Assembly (NCBI GenBank): GCA_964602735.1
Contig: CAZRRV010000010.1
Coordinates: forward strand, 1 to 43,056
Reading direction: 5' to 3'
Source: CAZRRV01 sp964602735
Lineage (GTDB): Bacteria; Bacillota; Clostridia; Oscillospirales; Acutalibacteraceae
Length of the DNA: 43,056 nucleotides
The notes under the pieces were generated by a model, which worked only from the letters and a program-made list of their open reading frames with translations, had not been told where the DNA came from and did no database searches. Below are positions 34,432 to 43,056 of the stretch, piece after piece. The position numbers and the translations under genes are program-made. The number at the start of each line of letters is the position of its first letter. Within the stretch, counting starts at the first letter, position 1.

Positions 34432-35046
34432 TTATTTGCCGTTTTCTCCGCCGCCGTTGATTACGGGCGAAGAAAAACTCCGCAAATCCTCGCCGCCATT
34501 GTACTCCGGGCTTCCTCCGCCTGTGTCCCCGACTTGCGGATTTGCCCCGTTCGCGGCAAAACGGCTTTCATAAAGTTTCTGCCTCATATTACGTATCTCA
34601 TCGCATCGTCCCCGCAAATAGGGCACGACCAGCGACTCCAGCACCTTATCGCGGCGTGCTTTATCGTCGCTCAGCACCAGCAGACTTTGATAATTGCTCT
34701 CAGCCACCATACCGCACAGAACGCCGTCGGCAATAAGCGGAATCGACTCCGATATGATGTCTCCCTTAACATTGCCGCTTCCCGGCCCGGTTAAAGACAC
34801 CGGCACGGCAAATCTTCCTACGGATTTTGCCAGCGCCTCCGTCATACCGCCCCGTTCGAGATTGCCGACGACCACCATAATTTCACTGCGGCAGGAGGCT
34901 TTCTTCAGCGCGGCAATCAACTCCGCAAGAGTCCGGGCTTCGGCGGTTCTGAACCGCATCGCCATATCTCCGTGCAAGCCGAATTCGAGCGTTACATCAT
35001 GTTCGGCGCGATAGTAGATAATTTCTATTTTTACGGCCTCCGTCAT
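34432..35046 (-). CDS. Unrecognised protein resembling a degenerate CinA N-terminal domain
   Basis: A 204-residue soluble protein, directly after cinA (21 bp) and with GGGAGGA before its ATG. No family is certain. By eye it follows the order of the CinA molybdopterin-binding-like domain next door: LAELIAALKKASCRSEIMVV aligns with the cinA stretch LAGCFLTALKRSDIVLITGG, GNLERGGMTEALAKSVGR with the GGLGPTEDDITKETVAESLG segment, and LESLVVPYL with the FENAVMPVL end. The catalytic-type GGLGPTEDD motif is lost. The last 50 residues are Gly/Asn-rich and probably disordered. It may be a structural partner of CinA; an unrelated orphan is the alternative. Confidence 0.65.
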   Translation of the reverse strand: MTEAVKIEIIYYRAEHDVTLEFGLHGDMAMRFRTAEARTLAELIAALKKASCRSEIMVVVGNLERGGMTEALAKSVGRFAVPVSLTGPGSGNVKGDIISESIPLIADGVLCGMVAESNYQSLLVLSDDKARRDKVLESLVVPYLRGRCDEIRNMRQKLYESRFAANGANPQVGDTGGGSPEYNGGEDLRSFSSPVINGGGENGK

Positions 35047-35067
35047 CAGACCATATCCTCCCGCCTG

Positions 35068-36306
35068 TTATTCAACGGTGCCGAACCATACCGCGCGGCG
35101 CACCATATCAAGCCCGTGCCTGGCGGTAAGTTCGCGTATTTTGTCACGGGTATAACTTTTCGAAAAAAGCTTCAGCTCTTTGTGATAAATTTTATCCGCG
35201 GAGGCCAGGGCAAGATACACTAGACCCACCGGCTTGTTTTCGCTTGAGGCGGGGCCGGCAACTCCCGTAACCGAAAGCCCCAGATCGGCTCCGGCGTATT
35301 TTCTCACCCCTACGGCCATCTGCTCCGCCACTTCGGCGCTTACGGCTCCGCGCTCCTCCAAAACATCGCGCCCTACTCCCAGCAGTTTTTCTTTCATCGG
35401 GTTCGCGTAGACGCACGCCCCGAAATCGAAAACCGCAGACGCGCCGGGCACTGATGTAATCTTTTGCGCGATAAGCCCGCCGGTACAGCTTTCGGCGGTT
35501 GCAAGCCGGAGATTCCTTTTGCCGAGTTCTCCGACAACGACGGTTTGCAGATCCGCCCGGTCAACCCCCACAACCGCTCTGCCGAACCTTGCCCTGATTT
35601 CGTTTATCACCGTCTCACACTTTTGCTCGGCGCCGTCGCCGCGCGAGGCCACCCTCAATCTTACCTCGCCGGTACCGCAGTACGGCGCGACAGTAGGATC
35701 GGCTCCCGCCGTTAAATCGACGATACGGGAATCAACTTCCGCTTCTCCCACCCCGAAAATCAATATATCGTGCGAAACAAGCGCCATCTCCGAAAACCCT
35801 TCGAGTACCGGCATAACCGCATTTTCGAACATTTCGCACATTTCCGATGGCACGCCCGGCATAATAAACACATGTTTTTCGCCGGTTTTAATATAAACGC
35901 CCGGCGCCGTTCCCCGCGAATTTTCCAAAATTTCGGCTCCGCACGGAATATCGGCCTGTTTTTCGTTGTTCACGGTCATATTTCTGCCCAGTGAGGCAAA
36001 ATAACCGCGGATTTTTTCCATTACATCCGCGTTCCGCCGCATCGGCAAGCCCAGACTTTCGGCAACCGTTTCTTTGGTTATATCGTCTTCGGTAGGCCCC
36101 AGACCTCCGGTTATCAGCACAATATCGCTGCGCTTTAACGCCGTTAAAAAGCATCCGGCGAGGCGTTCGCGATTATCTCCCACGGTAACCTGATAATAAA
36201 CCGATATTCCGCATTCACGCAGCCGGCGCGAAAGATATTCCGCGTTGGTATTCAGGATTTCACCCATCAGCAGTTCGGTGCCGACGGATATTATCTCGGC
36301 AGTCAT
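35068..36306 (-). CDS. cinA: CinA-family protein, nicotinamide-nucleotide amidase / competence-damage-inducible protein
   Basis: A 412-residue two-domain protein. The N-terminal MoCF-type domain (MTAEIISVGTELLMGEI; TGGLGPTEDDITKE; IMPGVPSEM) spans about residues 1-170 and acts as an ADP-ribose pyrophosphatase-like module in studied members. The C-terminal CinA domain (from about 250; TAESCTGGLIAQKITSVPG and LSVTGVAGP) is the nicotinamide-mononucleotide deamidase that recycles NMN. The start at 36306 overlaps the thiI stop by one base (TAATG) and follows GGGGGAAGGA, so translation is coupled. The frame upstream to 36357 is inside thiI and rejected. Confidence 0.95.
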   Translation of the reverse strand: MTAEIISVGTELLMGEILNTNAEYLSRRLRECGISVYYQVTVGDNRERLAGCFLTALKRSDIVLITGGLGPTEDDITKETVAESLGLPMRRNADVMEKIRGYFASLGRNMTVNNEKQADIPCGAEILENSRGTAPGVYIKTGEKHVFIMPGVPSEMCEMFENAVMPVLEGFSEMALVSHDILIFGVGEAEVDSRIVDLTAGADPTVAPYCGTGEVRLRVASRGDGAEQKCETVINEIRARFGRAVVGVDRADLQTVVVGELGKRNLRLATAESCTGGLIAQKITSVPGASAVFDFGACVYANPMKEKLLGVGRDVLEERGAVSAEVAEQMAVGVRKYAGADLGLSVTGVAGPASSENKPVGLVYLALASADKIYHKELKLFSKSYTRDKIRELTARHGLDMVRRAVWFGTVE

Positions 36307-37481
36307 TATCCTTCCCCCACATATACGGTTCTGACGGAATCGACCGCGCGGCCGCACAGCGCTTCGATATCCAGCGCGCTTTCCGCCGCCTCGACATTTT
36401 TTACTTCGGGATGTGTTTTCGGGTGTTTCGGCGTAAAAACGGTACAGCAGTCTTCGTACGGCAAAATCGATGTTTCAAATGTCCCGATTCTGCGGGCCGC
36501 CGAGATGATTTCGCTTTTGTCCATCCCGATAAGCGGGCGCAAAACGGGCATTGAAGTTACGGCGTCGGTCGACACCAGCGCCGGCAGGGTCTGGCTGGCC
36601 ACCTGCCCCAGACTTTCGCCGGTAATAAGCGCCGAACAGTTTCTGCGCTTTGCGAGTCTCTCGGCGATACGCATCATAAAACGCCGCATAATCAGCGTAG
36701 AATACTCCTCCGGGCAGTTTTTGGCAATCTGCTCCTGAATTTCCGTAAACGTCACAATTTCGAGGCGTATTACACCGGCGTACCCCGAAACGGTTTCGAG
36801 CAGTGAAATTACCTTGGATTCCGCGCGCGAGCCGGTATACGGCGGGCTGGCAAAATGTACGGCGTTAAGCTCAACGCCCCGCCTCGCCGTCATCCACGCG
36901 GCAACGGGACTGTCGATTCCTCCGGAGATCAGCACCTCGGCTCTCCCGCCCGTGCCCGCCGGCATTCCGCCCGCGCCCGCGAATTGCCCCGAATGAATAT
37001 ACGCCTCTTTTTCGCGGATTTCCACGGTTATCACACACTGCGGATTGTGTACATCTACCCGCAAATGCGGAAAAGCCGCCAATATCTTTTCGCCCACGGC
37101 GGAACAAATCTCCGGCGAACGCAACGGGAACTTCTTGTCCGCCCGCTTTGCCTCAACCTTAAAAGACTCCGCTCCCGAAAGTTCGCCGGCGAAATATCCT
37201 GTAACGGCGGAAAAAATCGACTCCATATTCTTCTCCGCGACCGCCGCGCGCGAATACCCCGCTATGCCGAATACCCTGCCTACCCGTTCCATTGCCTCGC
37301 CGACGGGATAATTATCCGACACCGGGATCACTTCCACCGTCGACTGCGAACGGACAATCTCCGCCTCTCCCAACGGCGAAAGTCTGCGGCGCAAATCTTT
37401 AACCAGTGCCGTCTCAAAACTTCCCCTGTTTAGGCCCTTAAGCGCAAGCTCGCCGTTTTTTATTAAAATAATTTCTTTCAC
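36306..37481 (-). CDS. thiI: tRNA 4-thiouridine synthetase ThiI
   Basis: A 391-residue ATP-dependent enzyme that adenylates U8 of tRNA and inserts sulfur to make 4-thiouridine. It has an N-terminal ferredoxin-like region and THUMP domain (about 60-165) and a PP-loop ATPase with SGGIDSPVAAWM (from residue 186). The conserved C-terminal segment DCCTVFTPKHPKTHP is present. It ends without a rhodanese domain, as in Gram-positive ThiI, so sulfur should come from a partner desulfurase, and one is encoded 63 bp upstream. The GTG at 37481 follows GAGG by 9 nt; a TTG at 37496 is less likely. Confidence 0.95.
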   Translation of the reverse strand: MKEIILIKNGELALKGLNRGSFETALVKDLRRRLSPLGEAEIVRSQSTVEVIPVSDNYPVGEAMERVGRVFGIAGYSRAAVAEKNMESIFSAVTGYFAGELSGAESFKVEAKRADKKFPLRSPEICSAVGEKILAAFPHLRVDVHNPQCVITVEIREKEAYIHSGQFAGAGGMPAGTGGRAEVLISGGIDSPVAAWMTARRGVELNAVHFASPPYTGSRAESKVISLLETVSGYAGVIRLEIVTFTEIQEQIAKNCPEEYSTLIMRRFMMRIAERLAKRRNCSALITGESLGQVASQTLPALVSTDAVTSMPVLRPLIGMDKSEIISAARRIGTFETSILPYEDCCTVFTPKHPKTHPEVKNVEAAESALDIEALCGRAVDSVRTVYVGEG

Positions 37482-37544
37482 GGCAAACAACCTCAATAAA
37501 ATAATACCTTCAATATTTTACCGCCGTTCTATTCCGCGCCGCAA

Positions 37545-38678
37545 TTATAACTGTGCACGCACCCGGATAAGCGTATTTTCAAGCCGCCGCAGCACCTCGA
37601 ACAGCCTGTCGACTTCGTCCGGCGTGTTTTCGGGCGAAAAACTCACCCGCAAAGCGCTGTCGATTTCATTTTGCGGCAGACCCATCGCCATAAGAACATG
37701 GCTTTTGCGGTTTTTCGCGCAAGCCGAACCCGCCGAAACGCAAATGCCCTCCCCCTCCAACGCGTGGAGCAGCGTTTCGGATTTGAATCCCGGCACCGAA
37801 AAATTTATTACATAGGGCGACCCGCCGGCCGGCGAATGTAAAATATATCCCGCGCCGGCGATATGTTCTTTCGCGCGATCGTACAAAGCGCGCACCGCGG
37901 TTCCCGCACCCGCGATATCGAGAGCCTTTACAGCCGCGCCGAACCCCGCGATCGCGGGGACTGCTTCGGTTCCCGGACGCAGACGGATTTCCTGTTCCCC
38001 GCCGTGCCATAACGGCATAATGCGGACTTTCTCCGATTTGTACAGTATTCCGCAACCCTTCGGCCCGTGAATTTTGTGCGAACTTGCCGTAAGCAGATCA
38101 ACGCCGAGCTCCCGTACCGAAAAAGGAATTTTCCCGAACGCCTGCACGGCGTCGCAGTGAACCGCCGCCGGCGCGCCGACTGTCTTTACGGCGCCGACCG
38201 CCGCTTTTACCGGAAATATCGCTCCCGTTTCGTTATTTACGAGCATTACGCTTACAAGCACGGTATCGCGGTTAATCGCCGCGGCAAGATCGTCCGGCGA
38301 AACATCGCCGTTTCTGCCCGGCTTTACGAGGACAACCTCGAATCCCCGCTTCTCGAGTTCTTTCACATTTTCAAGCACCGATGAATGTTCCGCCGCCGTC
38401 GTTACTATCCGGTTGCCGCGGCGTTTCCCGGCCTCGGCCGCGCCGAAAACAGCCAACGCGTTCGCTTCGGTGCCTCCCGATGTAAAAAAAATTTCTTTCT
38501 TATCGCAGGAAAGCAGGCTCGCAACCGCCTGCCTTGTTCCGTTTATAATATTTTCGGCCTGCGCCCCGAACCCGTACACCGACGACGGATTGCCCCAGTC
38601 TTCCGCGAGGGCACGGTTCACCGCCTCTACCGCCTCCCGGCAGGGCCTTGTAGTGGCGGCGTTATCAAAATATATCAT
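37545..38678 (-). CDS. Cysteine desulfurase (NifS/IscS family)
   Basis: A 377-residue PLP enzyme that removes sulfur from cysteine as a persulfide. The N-terminus MIYFDNAATT, the PLP lysine K202 in SSHKIHGPKGCG and the catalytic Cys320 in VSAGSACAKNRKSH are all present. The short loop around Cys320 and its position directly before thiI suggest the NifZ-like type that serves ThiI rather than general Fe-S assembly; no iscU or sufU is near. GGAGG lies 8 nt before the ATG. It opens the five-gene operon ending at 33706. Confidence 0.95.
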   Translation of the reverse strand: MIYFDNAATTRPCREAVEAVNRALAEDWGNPSSVYGFGAQAENIINGTRQAVASLLSCDKKEIFFTSGGTEANALAVFGAAEAGKRRGNRIVTTAAEHSSVLENVKELEKRGFEVVLVKPGRNGDVSPDDLAAAINRDTVLVSVMLVNNETGAIFPVKAAVGAVKTVGAPAAVHCDAVQAFGKIPFSVRELGVDLLTASSHKIHGPKGCGILYKSEKVRIMPLWHGGEQEIRLRPGTEAVPAIAGFGAAVKALDIAGAGTAVRALYDRAKEHIAGAGYILHSPAGGSPYVINFSVPGFKSETLLHALEGEGICVSAGSACAKNRKSHVLMAMGLPQNEIDSALRVSFSPENTPDEVDRLFEVLRRLENTLIRVRAQL

Positions 38679-38871
38679 TCCGATACCTCCGGGAAATATG
38701 TGGCTTTCCCCGTTGAAAAACGCCGGGCATTTCGGCGCAAGAACGCGCCGCCGTGCGCCGAAAACCCGCTTTTGTTATTTTCAAAGCGTATTTTCATAAA
38801 ATCGCGCCCGCCGGCCCCGCGACAGTGCGGCGCGAACTCCGCTTTTAATCAACCTTTAACCTCCGCCTCCG

Positions 38872-41800
38872 CTACGGGCGGTAAAGGACGGGAACCAGAA
38901 CCATTACAAGCGTTGAAACAAGCTGGTACAAGAACACCACTCCCGCCGTAACAAAAGCGGTAGCATGAGTGAAGATCATAACGCAAAAGGCAATCAGCCC
39001 GATAAGAATATCCGCCGTGTTCAGCACCGTCATCAGAGTAGTGAGCGACGGCACGCGGACGGAAGCGGTGGCCAGAGCGAACAGCCCGCATACCGAACGG
39101 TCGTATGAGGCTGCGCCTTCCGCGCTCGCGGCGTATTTTTTATTCGCTCTGTAGGCGGCCGCGCCGTTGGAATTCATTATTTTTACCGATCCGTCGGGTA
39201 AACCGAAATAATCGATAAGCATTTCCGAGGTGATGTTGGGGTCGCTGTTGTTTACGATGATCGAATAGCCGGCGTTGCAGGCTCTGCGCATTTCGTATGT
39301 CACCGATTCGTCGGGGTTATACCCCACCACAAGCAAAACGCAGGGTTGGGAATCGGCGGCGATATACACGGGGAAAAATCCCCTCGCGAGTATTTTCTTA
39401 TCCACTTCGTAAGAGGGGATTTTTACATTATGGTTAGCCATAAGGGTGCGATTACCTATCAAAACGCGGCGATCTTCAACCCAACCGGAAAGTCCCAGCC
39501 TCTCCTCGTATAAAATCGAATCGACTTTCGGCAGTTTTTCTTTTACCGAACCCGTGATCTGGGTAAAAATCTCGCGCAGCGGGCTTTTCACCGCCATAAC
39601 AACCGCCGCGGCCTCGCACAGCGATCTGTCGACCGGGTTCTTGCTTAACGTATACATATTGTAAAGCTTTACGCTCCCTACGGGGAAGAGATCCCCCGCG
39701 TCGACCGCGATAACATTCGACTCGCGTATTTTTTCGGCTGACGCGATACCGGGCATCATGGCGTCGTATTCGTCGAGCACCTTTGAGGCGGCTTTAAGCG
39801 GCATAACGCTCACAAGCACGGTGGCGGGAGCGGCGAAAAGCGAAAGCGTAAGCACGGCGGCGGTGAACGGAAACGCCCCGCCTATCTGCCACAGCCCCGC
39901 GAATACAACCAGAGCGGTCGCGGCGACGGCGCCCACAAGCAGGGGAATCGCCATGGTAGCCTGCCTGTCGCGGCTGTAGGTGTATTTGAAAAATCCGAGC
40001 AGGTTCGTTGTGCGGCGCCCCGTGCAAATATTCGCGGGTTCCCCGCCGTTATCGCCCGCGATTGACTGCGCCGCGGTACCCGTAATAAAGCAAACTGCGT
40101 TTTTCCTGTCTGTCGTGGCGATTTTACAAAAGTTCTTGTATACACGGCGGGCGTTCAGCCACTTGCCGAACTCGAACACCGTCATCGAGAAAGCGATGGC
40201 GGCCTCGGGATAAAAGGCGGGCGCCTGTCTTCGCACCAGGCCGAAATACAGCGTATGCGCTACGGTGACAACATACGCGAGAGCCGCCACAAAATCGACA
40301 TCGGGCGCCCCCCGGAACACCGAAGCGATTCCCTTTAATATATTTGAACAGGCAACGCCGAGAAAAGCGAGGCACCCGAGAAGCAGCAATGTTCTCGTGG
40401 GTACCGCCAGCGGAAGTTGCACAAACAGCCCGTTTGTGAACAAAAGCAGCAGCAATGTGCATATCGCCGAAATTCCCGTCCTTACGCCGAGCCGTTTCAC
40501 ACTGTGCAGAAGACCGAGTTTATGCTGCGGCGCCTCGTCGATCCCCGTATAATCCCCGGGGTATTCCGGCTCTTCCCCTTCGCCGGTTCCGTCTTCCGTC
40601 GTGCGGAACCTGCGTTCCATGCTTTCGGTATACAAAGCCGGCTCCCCGGTTCCCGGAAATTTATCCGTCTCGGGTTTGGCTATCTCGGAAGTATCGTACA
40701 CGCGCGTACCCTGGCTGTCGACGCTTACCTGCAACGGCACCGGCTCGCCGCTTTCGACCGCCGGCGCGCCCGCCCCGGATTCCGCGCTTTCGCCCGTTTC
40801 GGTTACGAAAGCCTCTTCCTCACCGGCTTGTCCCGCTACGCCGGATTCGCTTTTTATTTCGCCGCCGTCGGCTTCTTTTTCCGCGCCCTCGGCGGACTCG
40901 TCGGCGGCAACCCGGCGTTTTTGTTCTTCTCCCCGGCTTTCTTTCCTTAAATACTTCGATAAATCCTCCAAGTCATCTGTGGAGCGCACCGGTTCCGCGT
41001 TCGCCCGTTCGGATTTCGCTTCGCGTCTTTCGGCTGCATTATACTGCTTTTCCGCCGCGGAATGTGAACTTATATCCACATCGGAGCTTTCGTCTTTCCC
41101 GTTTGAATACCAATCGGTGTACATACGGGGAGTTTCGGCGGTATCGGGCCGCTGCCCCTGCACCGATTCCGACGCCGGGGCTTCCGGGGCGGTTTCCCTC
41201 GGAACATACACCGGCGAACGGTCGGCCGATGCCGACTCGGCAACGTCGGGCGACGGGTTTTCCGCCGGCTTTTCGGCGGGCGACTGTTGCGCATAACGGC
41301 TTTTATATATGGCGTCGGCGCGTTCTTTCGCGCGGCGCTCTGCCTCCGAAATCACATCTTCCGACGCCGGAGCTTCCGGGGCGGTTTCCCTCGAAACATA
41401 CACCGGCGAACGGTCGGCCGATGCCGACTCGGCAACGTCGGGCGACGGGTTTTCCGCCGGCTTTTCGGCGGGCGACTGTTGCGCATAACGGCTTTTATAT
41501 ATGGCGTCGGCGCGTTCTTTCGCGCGGCGCTCTGCCTCCGAAATCACATCTTTCGCGGCCGGGGTTTCCGGCTCGGAGGGGCTTTCGGCCGTTTCCCGCT
41601 TTCCCGCGTCGTCTACCAGCGCACGCAGCCTCGCCAGCAGTTGATCGAAAGTCTCTTCCGTGTGCGCGGTGTTTTGCGGCGTGGGGGGTGTCTGTTCATC
41701 CCGCCGCGGTTCGGGTTCGGGTTCCGGCTCAATCGACCGGGACACACGGTTCCTCAGAGCCTCGGCGGCGGTGCCGCTGTCGGCTCCCTTACGGCCGCCG

Positions 41801-41973
41801 TTCCCCTCGTTCTGCAACAGTTCCTCCGGCGTAATGGCGTGAGAAAACCTCGCCCCGTGTTCGCCCGATGACGAATTCAAATCTCCGCCGTCGACCCGCA
41901 GCCCGTAATCGTCGCCGTCGTCGAGGACATCGCTTAAATCGTACTTATCGTTTTTTCGCCTGAAAAAAGACAT
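38872..41973 (-). CDS. Large membrane protein with degenerate P-type ATPase-like core and acidic N-terminal region
   Basis: About 1033 residues. Residues 1 to about 490 are acidic, Glu/Ser/Ala/Pro-rich and probably disordered, including two near-identical 64-residue repeats (about 141-268). Some nine helices follow, arranged as in P1B heavy-metal ATPases: four (about 495-620), a short cytoplasmic piece, two (near 680-730), a large cytoplasmic region, and three at the end. The region includes LIGNRTLMANHNVKIPS, the nucleotide-domain pattern of P1B ATPases. At the phosphorylation site, DKTGT is replaced by DAGDLFP (near 758); TGES and TGDN-type motifs are missing, so normal ATPase cycling looks impossible. 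I chose ATG 41973, after AAAGGTGAG. It follows rlmB by 76 bp. Function unknown. Confidence 0.82.
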   Translation of the reverse strand: MSFFRRKNDKYDLSDVLDDGDDYGLRVDGGDLNSSSGEHGARFSHAITPEELLQNEGNGGRKGADSGTAAEALRNRVSRSIEPEPEPEPRRDEQTPPTPQNTAHTEETFDQLLARLRALVDDAGKRETAESPSEPETPAAKDVISEAERRAKERADAIYKSRYAQQSPAEKPAENPSPDVAESASADRSPVYVSRETAPEAPASEDVISEAERRAKERADAIYKSRYAQQSPAEKPAENPSPDVAESASADRSPVYVPRETAPEAPASESVQGQRPDTAETPRMYTDWYSNGKDESSDVDISSHSAAEKQYNAAERREAKSERANAEPVRSTDDLEDLSKYLRKESRGEEQKRRVAADESAEGAEKEADGGEIKSESGVAGQAGEEEAFVTETGESAESGAGAPAVESGEPVPLQVSVDSQGTRVYDTSEIAKPETDKFPGTGEPALYTESMERRFRTTEDGTGEGEEPEYPGDYTGIDEAPQHKLGLLHSVKRLGVRTGISAICTLLLLLFTNGLFVQLPLAVPTRTLLLLGCLAFLGVACSNILKGIASVFRGAPDVDFVAALAYVVTVAHTLYFGLVRRQAPAFYPEAAIAFSMTVFEFGKWLNARRVYKNFCKIATTDRKNAVCFITGTAAQSIAGDNGGEPANICTGRRTTNLLGFFKYTYSRDRQATMAIPLLVGAVAATALVVFAGLWQIGGAFPFTAAVLTLSLFAAPATVLVSVMPLKAASKVLDEYDAMMPGIASAEKIRESNVIAVDAGDLFPVGSVKLYNMYTLSKNPVDRSLCEAAAVVMAVKSPLREIFTQITGSVKEKLPKVDSILYEERLGLSGWVEDRRVLIGNRTLMANHNVKIPSYEVDKKILARGFFPVYIAADSQPCVLLVVGYNPDESVTYEMRRACNAGYSIIVNNSDPNITSEMLIDYFGLPDGSVKIMNSNGAAAYRANKKYAASAEGAASYDRSVCGLFALATASVRVPSLTTLMTVLNTADILIGLIAFCVMIFTHATAFVTAGVVFLYQLVSTLVMVLVPVLYRP
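41168..41551 (-). repeat. Two tandem 192-bp units inside the P-type-ATPase-like gene
   Basis: Units 41168-41359 and 41360-41551 differ at only two positions by my reading. Each encodes 64 residues including EDVISEAERRAKERADAIYK and a Pro/Ala/Ser-rich tail. The unit length keeps the frame. The similarity implies recent duplication or gene conversion. Confidence 0.9.
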
Positions 41974-42049
41974 CGCATTCTCACCTTTCACAAGCATCGG
42001 AGAAATAACGCATATATTTACGGCCGGGCGGCATTACGGTTTCGCAGTT

Positions 42050-42805
42050 TTACCTGCCGGCATCCCGCCGCTGGCGCACCGCCTCGTACATCAGTATACC
42101 CGCCGCGACCGAAACATTAAGAGAATTTATTCTGCCCCTCATCGGCAGAGCCAGGACGCGGTCGCACCGGCTTTTTACCAGCCTGCCGACCCCCCGGCCT
42201 TCCGAACCCAGCACCAGTGCGAGAGGGACGGTCAGATCGGCTCCGCACCACGGTTCGCCGTCCATATCCGCGGCGAAAACCCACACGCCCTTTTCTTTCA
42301 GTCGCAGGATCGCGTCGCTTATATTGGCAACTCTCGACACGGGGACATACTCGGCCGCGCCGCTCGCCGCTTTTACAACCGCGGGGGTTACCGATACTCC
42401 CCCTCGCTTCGGGATTATTACGCCGTGTGCTCCGGCGGCCTCCGCCGTGCGGATAACCGCCCCGAGATTGCCGGGGTCTTCAATCGAATCGCATATGACA
42501 AGCAACGGCTTTTCGCCGCGGCTTTCGGCGAGGGCAAGCATTTCGTCAATCGACGCATAATCGATTTGCGCCGCCAGCGCGGCTATTCCACCGTGCGCCG
42601 CTCCGCCGCTTATTTCGTCGAGCCGGCGCGGCGACGCCTCTTTTACCGGGACGCCTCTCTCGCGGCACACCTCCGCTATGCCCGCCGCCTTGCCGAACGC
42701 CCCGTGCGCCACGAGCACACAGTCGATCCGCCGACCCGCCCGCAACGCTTCCGCCACTGCGTTCTTGCCCGCTATTACATCGGGATTGCCGGATTTTTCC
42801 GCCAT
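42050..42805 (-). CDS. rlmB: 23S rRNA (guanosine-2'-O-)-methyltransferase RlmB / TrmH-family
   Basis: A 251-residue SPOUT enzyme that methylates a guanosine ribose of 23S rRNA. The substrate-binding domain begins VIAGKNAVAEALRAG. The SPOUT motifs are clear: DSIEDPGNLGAVIRTAEAAGA, ALVLGSEGRGVGRLV and the knot segment LPMRGRINSLNVSVAAGILMYE. The ATG at 42805 is preceded by GGAG and GGGTGA; the longer open frame to 42949 has no family match. A promoter at 42969-42997 implies a leader of about 155 nt. The cysS and mini-III genes that often precede rlmB are not in the window. Confidence 0.95.
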   Translation of the reverse strand: MAEKSGNPDVIAGKNAVAEALRAGRRIDCVLVAHGAFGKAAGIAEVCRERGVPVKEASPRRLDEISGGAAHGGIAALAAQIDYASIDEMLALAESRGEKPLLVICDSIEDPGNLGAVIRTAEAAGAHGVIIPKRGGVSVTPAVVKAASGAAEYVPVSRVANISDAILRLKEKGVWVFAADMDGEPWCGADLTVPLALVLGSEGRGVGRLVKSRCDRVLALPMRGRINSLNVSVAAGILMYEAVRQRRDAGR

Positions 42806-42968
42806 GTTCACCCGTCTCCGCCGTCCGTGCCCGACCCGGGCAGAAATTTTCTGCTCAACCGCATTCCGGCCCCGCGAACACTGCGAATAGGCCGGCCGCA
42901 ACGCGTAAACACCGCTTTCTCCCGGGTTTCCGCCGCGAAAAGAGCGCACTGAACCATTGTCGTATGAT

Positions 42969-42997
42969 ATAATACCGCATTTTTACGAAAAAGTCAA
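42969..42997 (-). promoter_or_regulatory. Sigma-70-type promoter of rlmB
   Basis: Minus-strand TTGACT (42997-42992), a 17-bp spacer and TATTAT (42974-42969). Transcription would start near 42962. Confidence 0.7.
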
Positions 42998-43056
42998 TTA
43001 TTTTCGGCGCGAACCGGGAATAAGACCGCGGCCGGCAACTTCCGCGCGGATATTAC

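Noticed and set aside
40455..41834. A 459-codon open frame on the plus strand
   Set aside because: It is antisense to the P-type-ATPase-like gene, Arg/Pro-rich, and exists because the acidic GC-rich repeats lack stops on the other strand. No ribosome site or family match.

Overview
The window looks like chromosomal DNA of a moderately GC-rich Gram-positive bacterium, most likely a member of Clostridia (Bacillota). The case rests on RNase Y, UppP, PlsY, NrdR, Der and a zinc-binding L32, a NifS-ThiI pair, a TrpXYZ-type ABC importer, large FtsX-type ABC exporters, lipoprotein signal peptides and strong AGGAGG-type ribosome binding sites. I see no rRNA, tRNA, CRISPR array, insertion sequence or prophage gene. 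Placement below class is a guess.

Layout. 1-4140: two minus-strand genes with their own promoters, an OPA-type MFS transporter and a UvrA-family ATPase that lacks the UvrB-binding domain. 4137-10372, plus strand: a cytidylate-kinase-like protein, an exported Listeria-Bacteroides-repeat surface protein, a three-gene substrate-binding protein/permease/ATPase importer, and a zinc-ribbon membrane protein. 10373-10855 is apparently non-coding. 10856-15395, plus strand: rpmF behind a perfect consensus promoter and before a strong terminator, then a compact DUF512 radical-SAM/der/plsY/orphan solute-binding-protein operon. 15569-18940, minus strand: rny-uppP-rnhA, with a promoter about 400 nt before rny. 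19323-22047, plus strand: a YfcE-type phosphoesterase, nrdR and glf. 22098-30078, minus strand: an 8-kb block of FtsX-type ABC exporter genes in two transcription units. 30409-33543: a PHP-domain protein (minus) divergent from glycerol kinase (plus). 33706-38678, minus strand: cysteine desulfurase, thiI, cinA, a degenerate CinA-like paralogue and a small membrane export protein, closed by a clear terminator. 38872-42997, minus strand: rlmB followed by a 1033-residue membrane protein built like a P-type ATPase that has lost its catalytic motifs.

Three things are not explained by ordinary gene content. (1) A family of about 135-140 bp interspersed repeats: two complete copies and one cut by the window edge, each just past the 3' end of a gene and always in the same orientation to that gene. 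One copy supplies the last codons and stop of rnhA. (2) An 82-bp DNA cloverleaf at 34284-34365: a perfect 16-bp stem enclosing three hairpins with only one unpaired linker base, and three GCGGCCGC octamers spaced exactly 30 bp apart. (3) Two apparent 'pseudo-enzymes', the P-type-ATPase-like protein and the CinA-like paralogue, each in a housekeeping operon.

How genes work together: cysteine desulfurase and ThiI form a likely sulfur relay for tRNA 4-thiouridine; the SBP/permease/ATPase trio makes one importer; rny, uppP and rnhA share an operon covering RNA turnover and lipid-carrier recycling; the exporter genes probably encode two or three separate MacB/FtsX-like machines.
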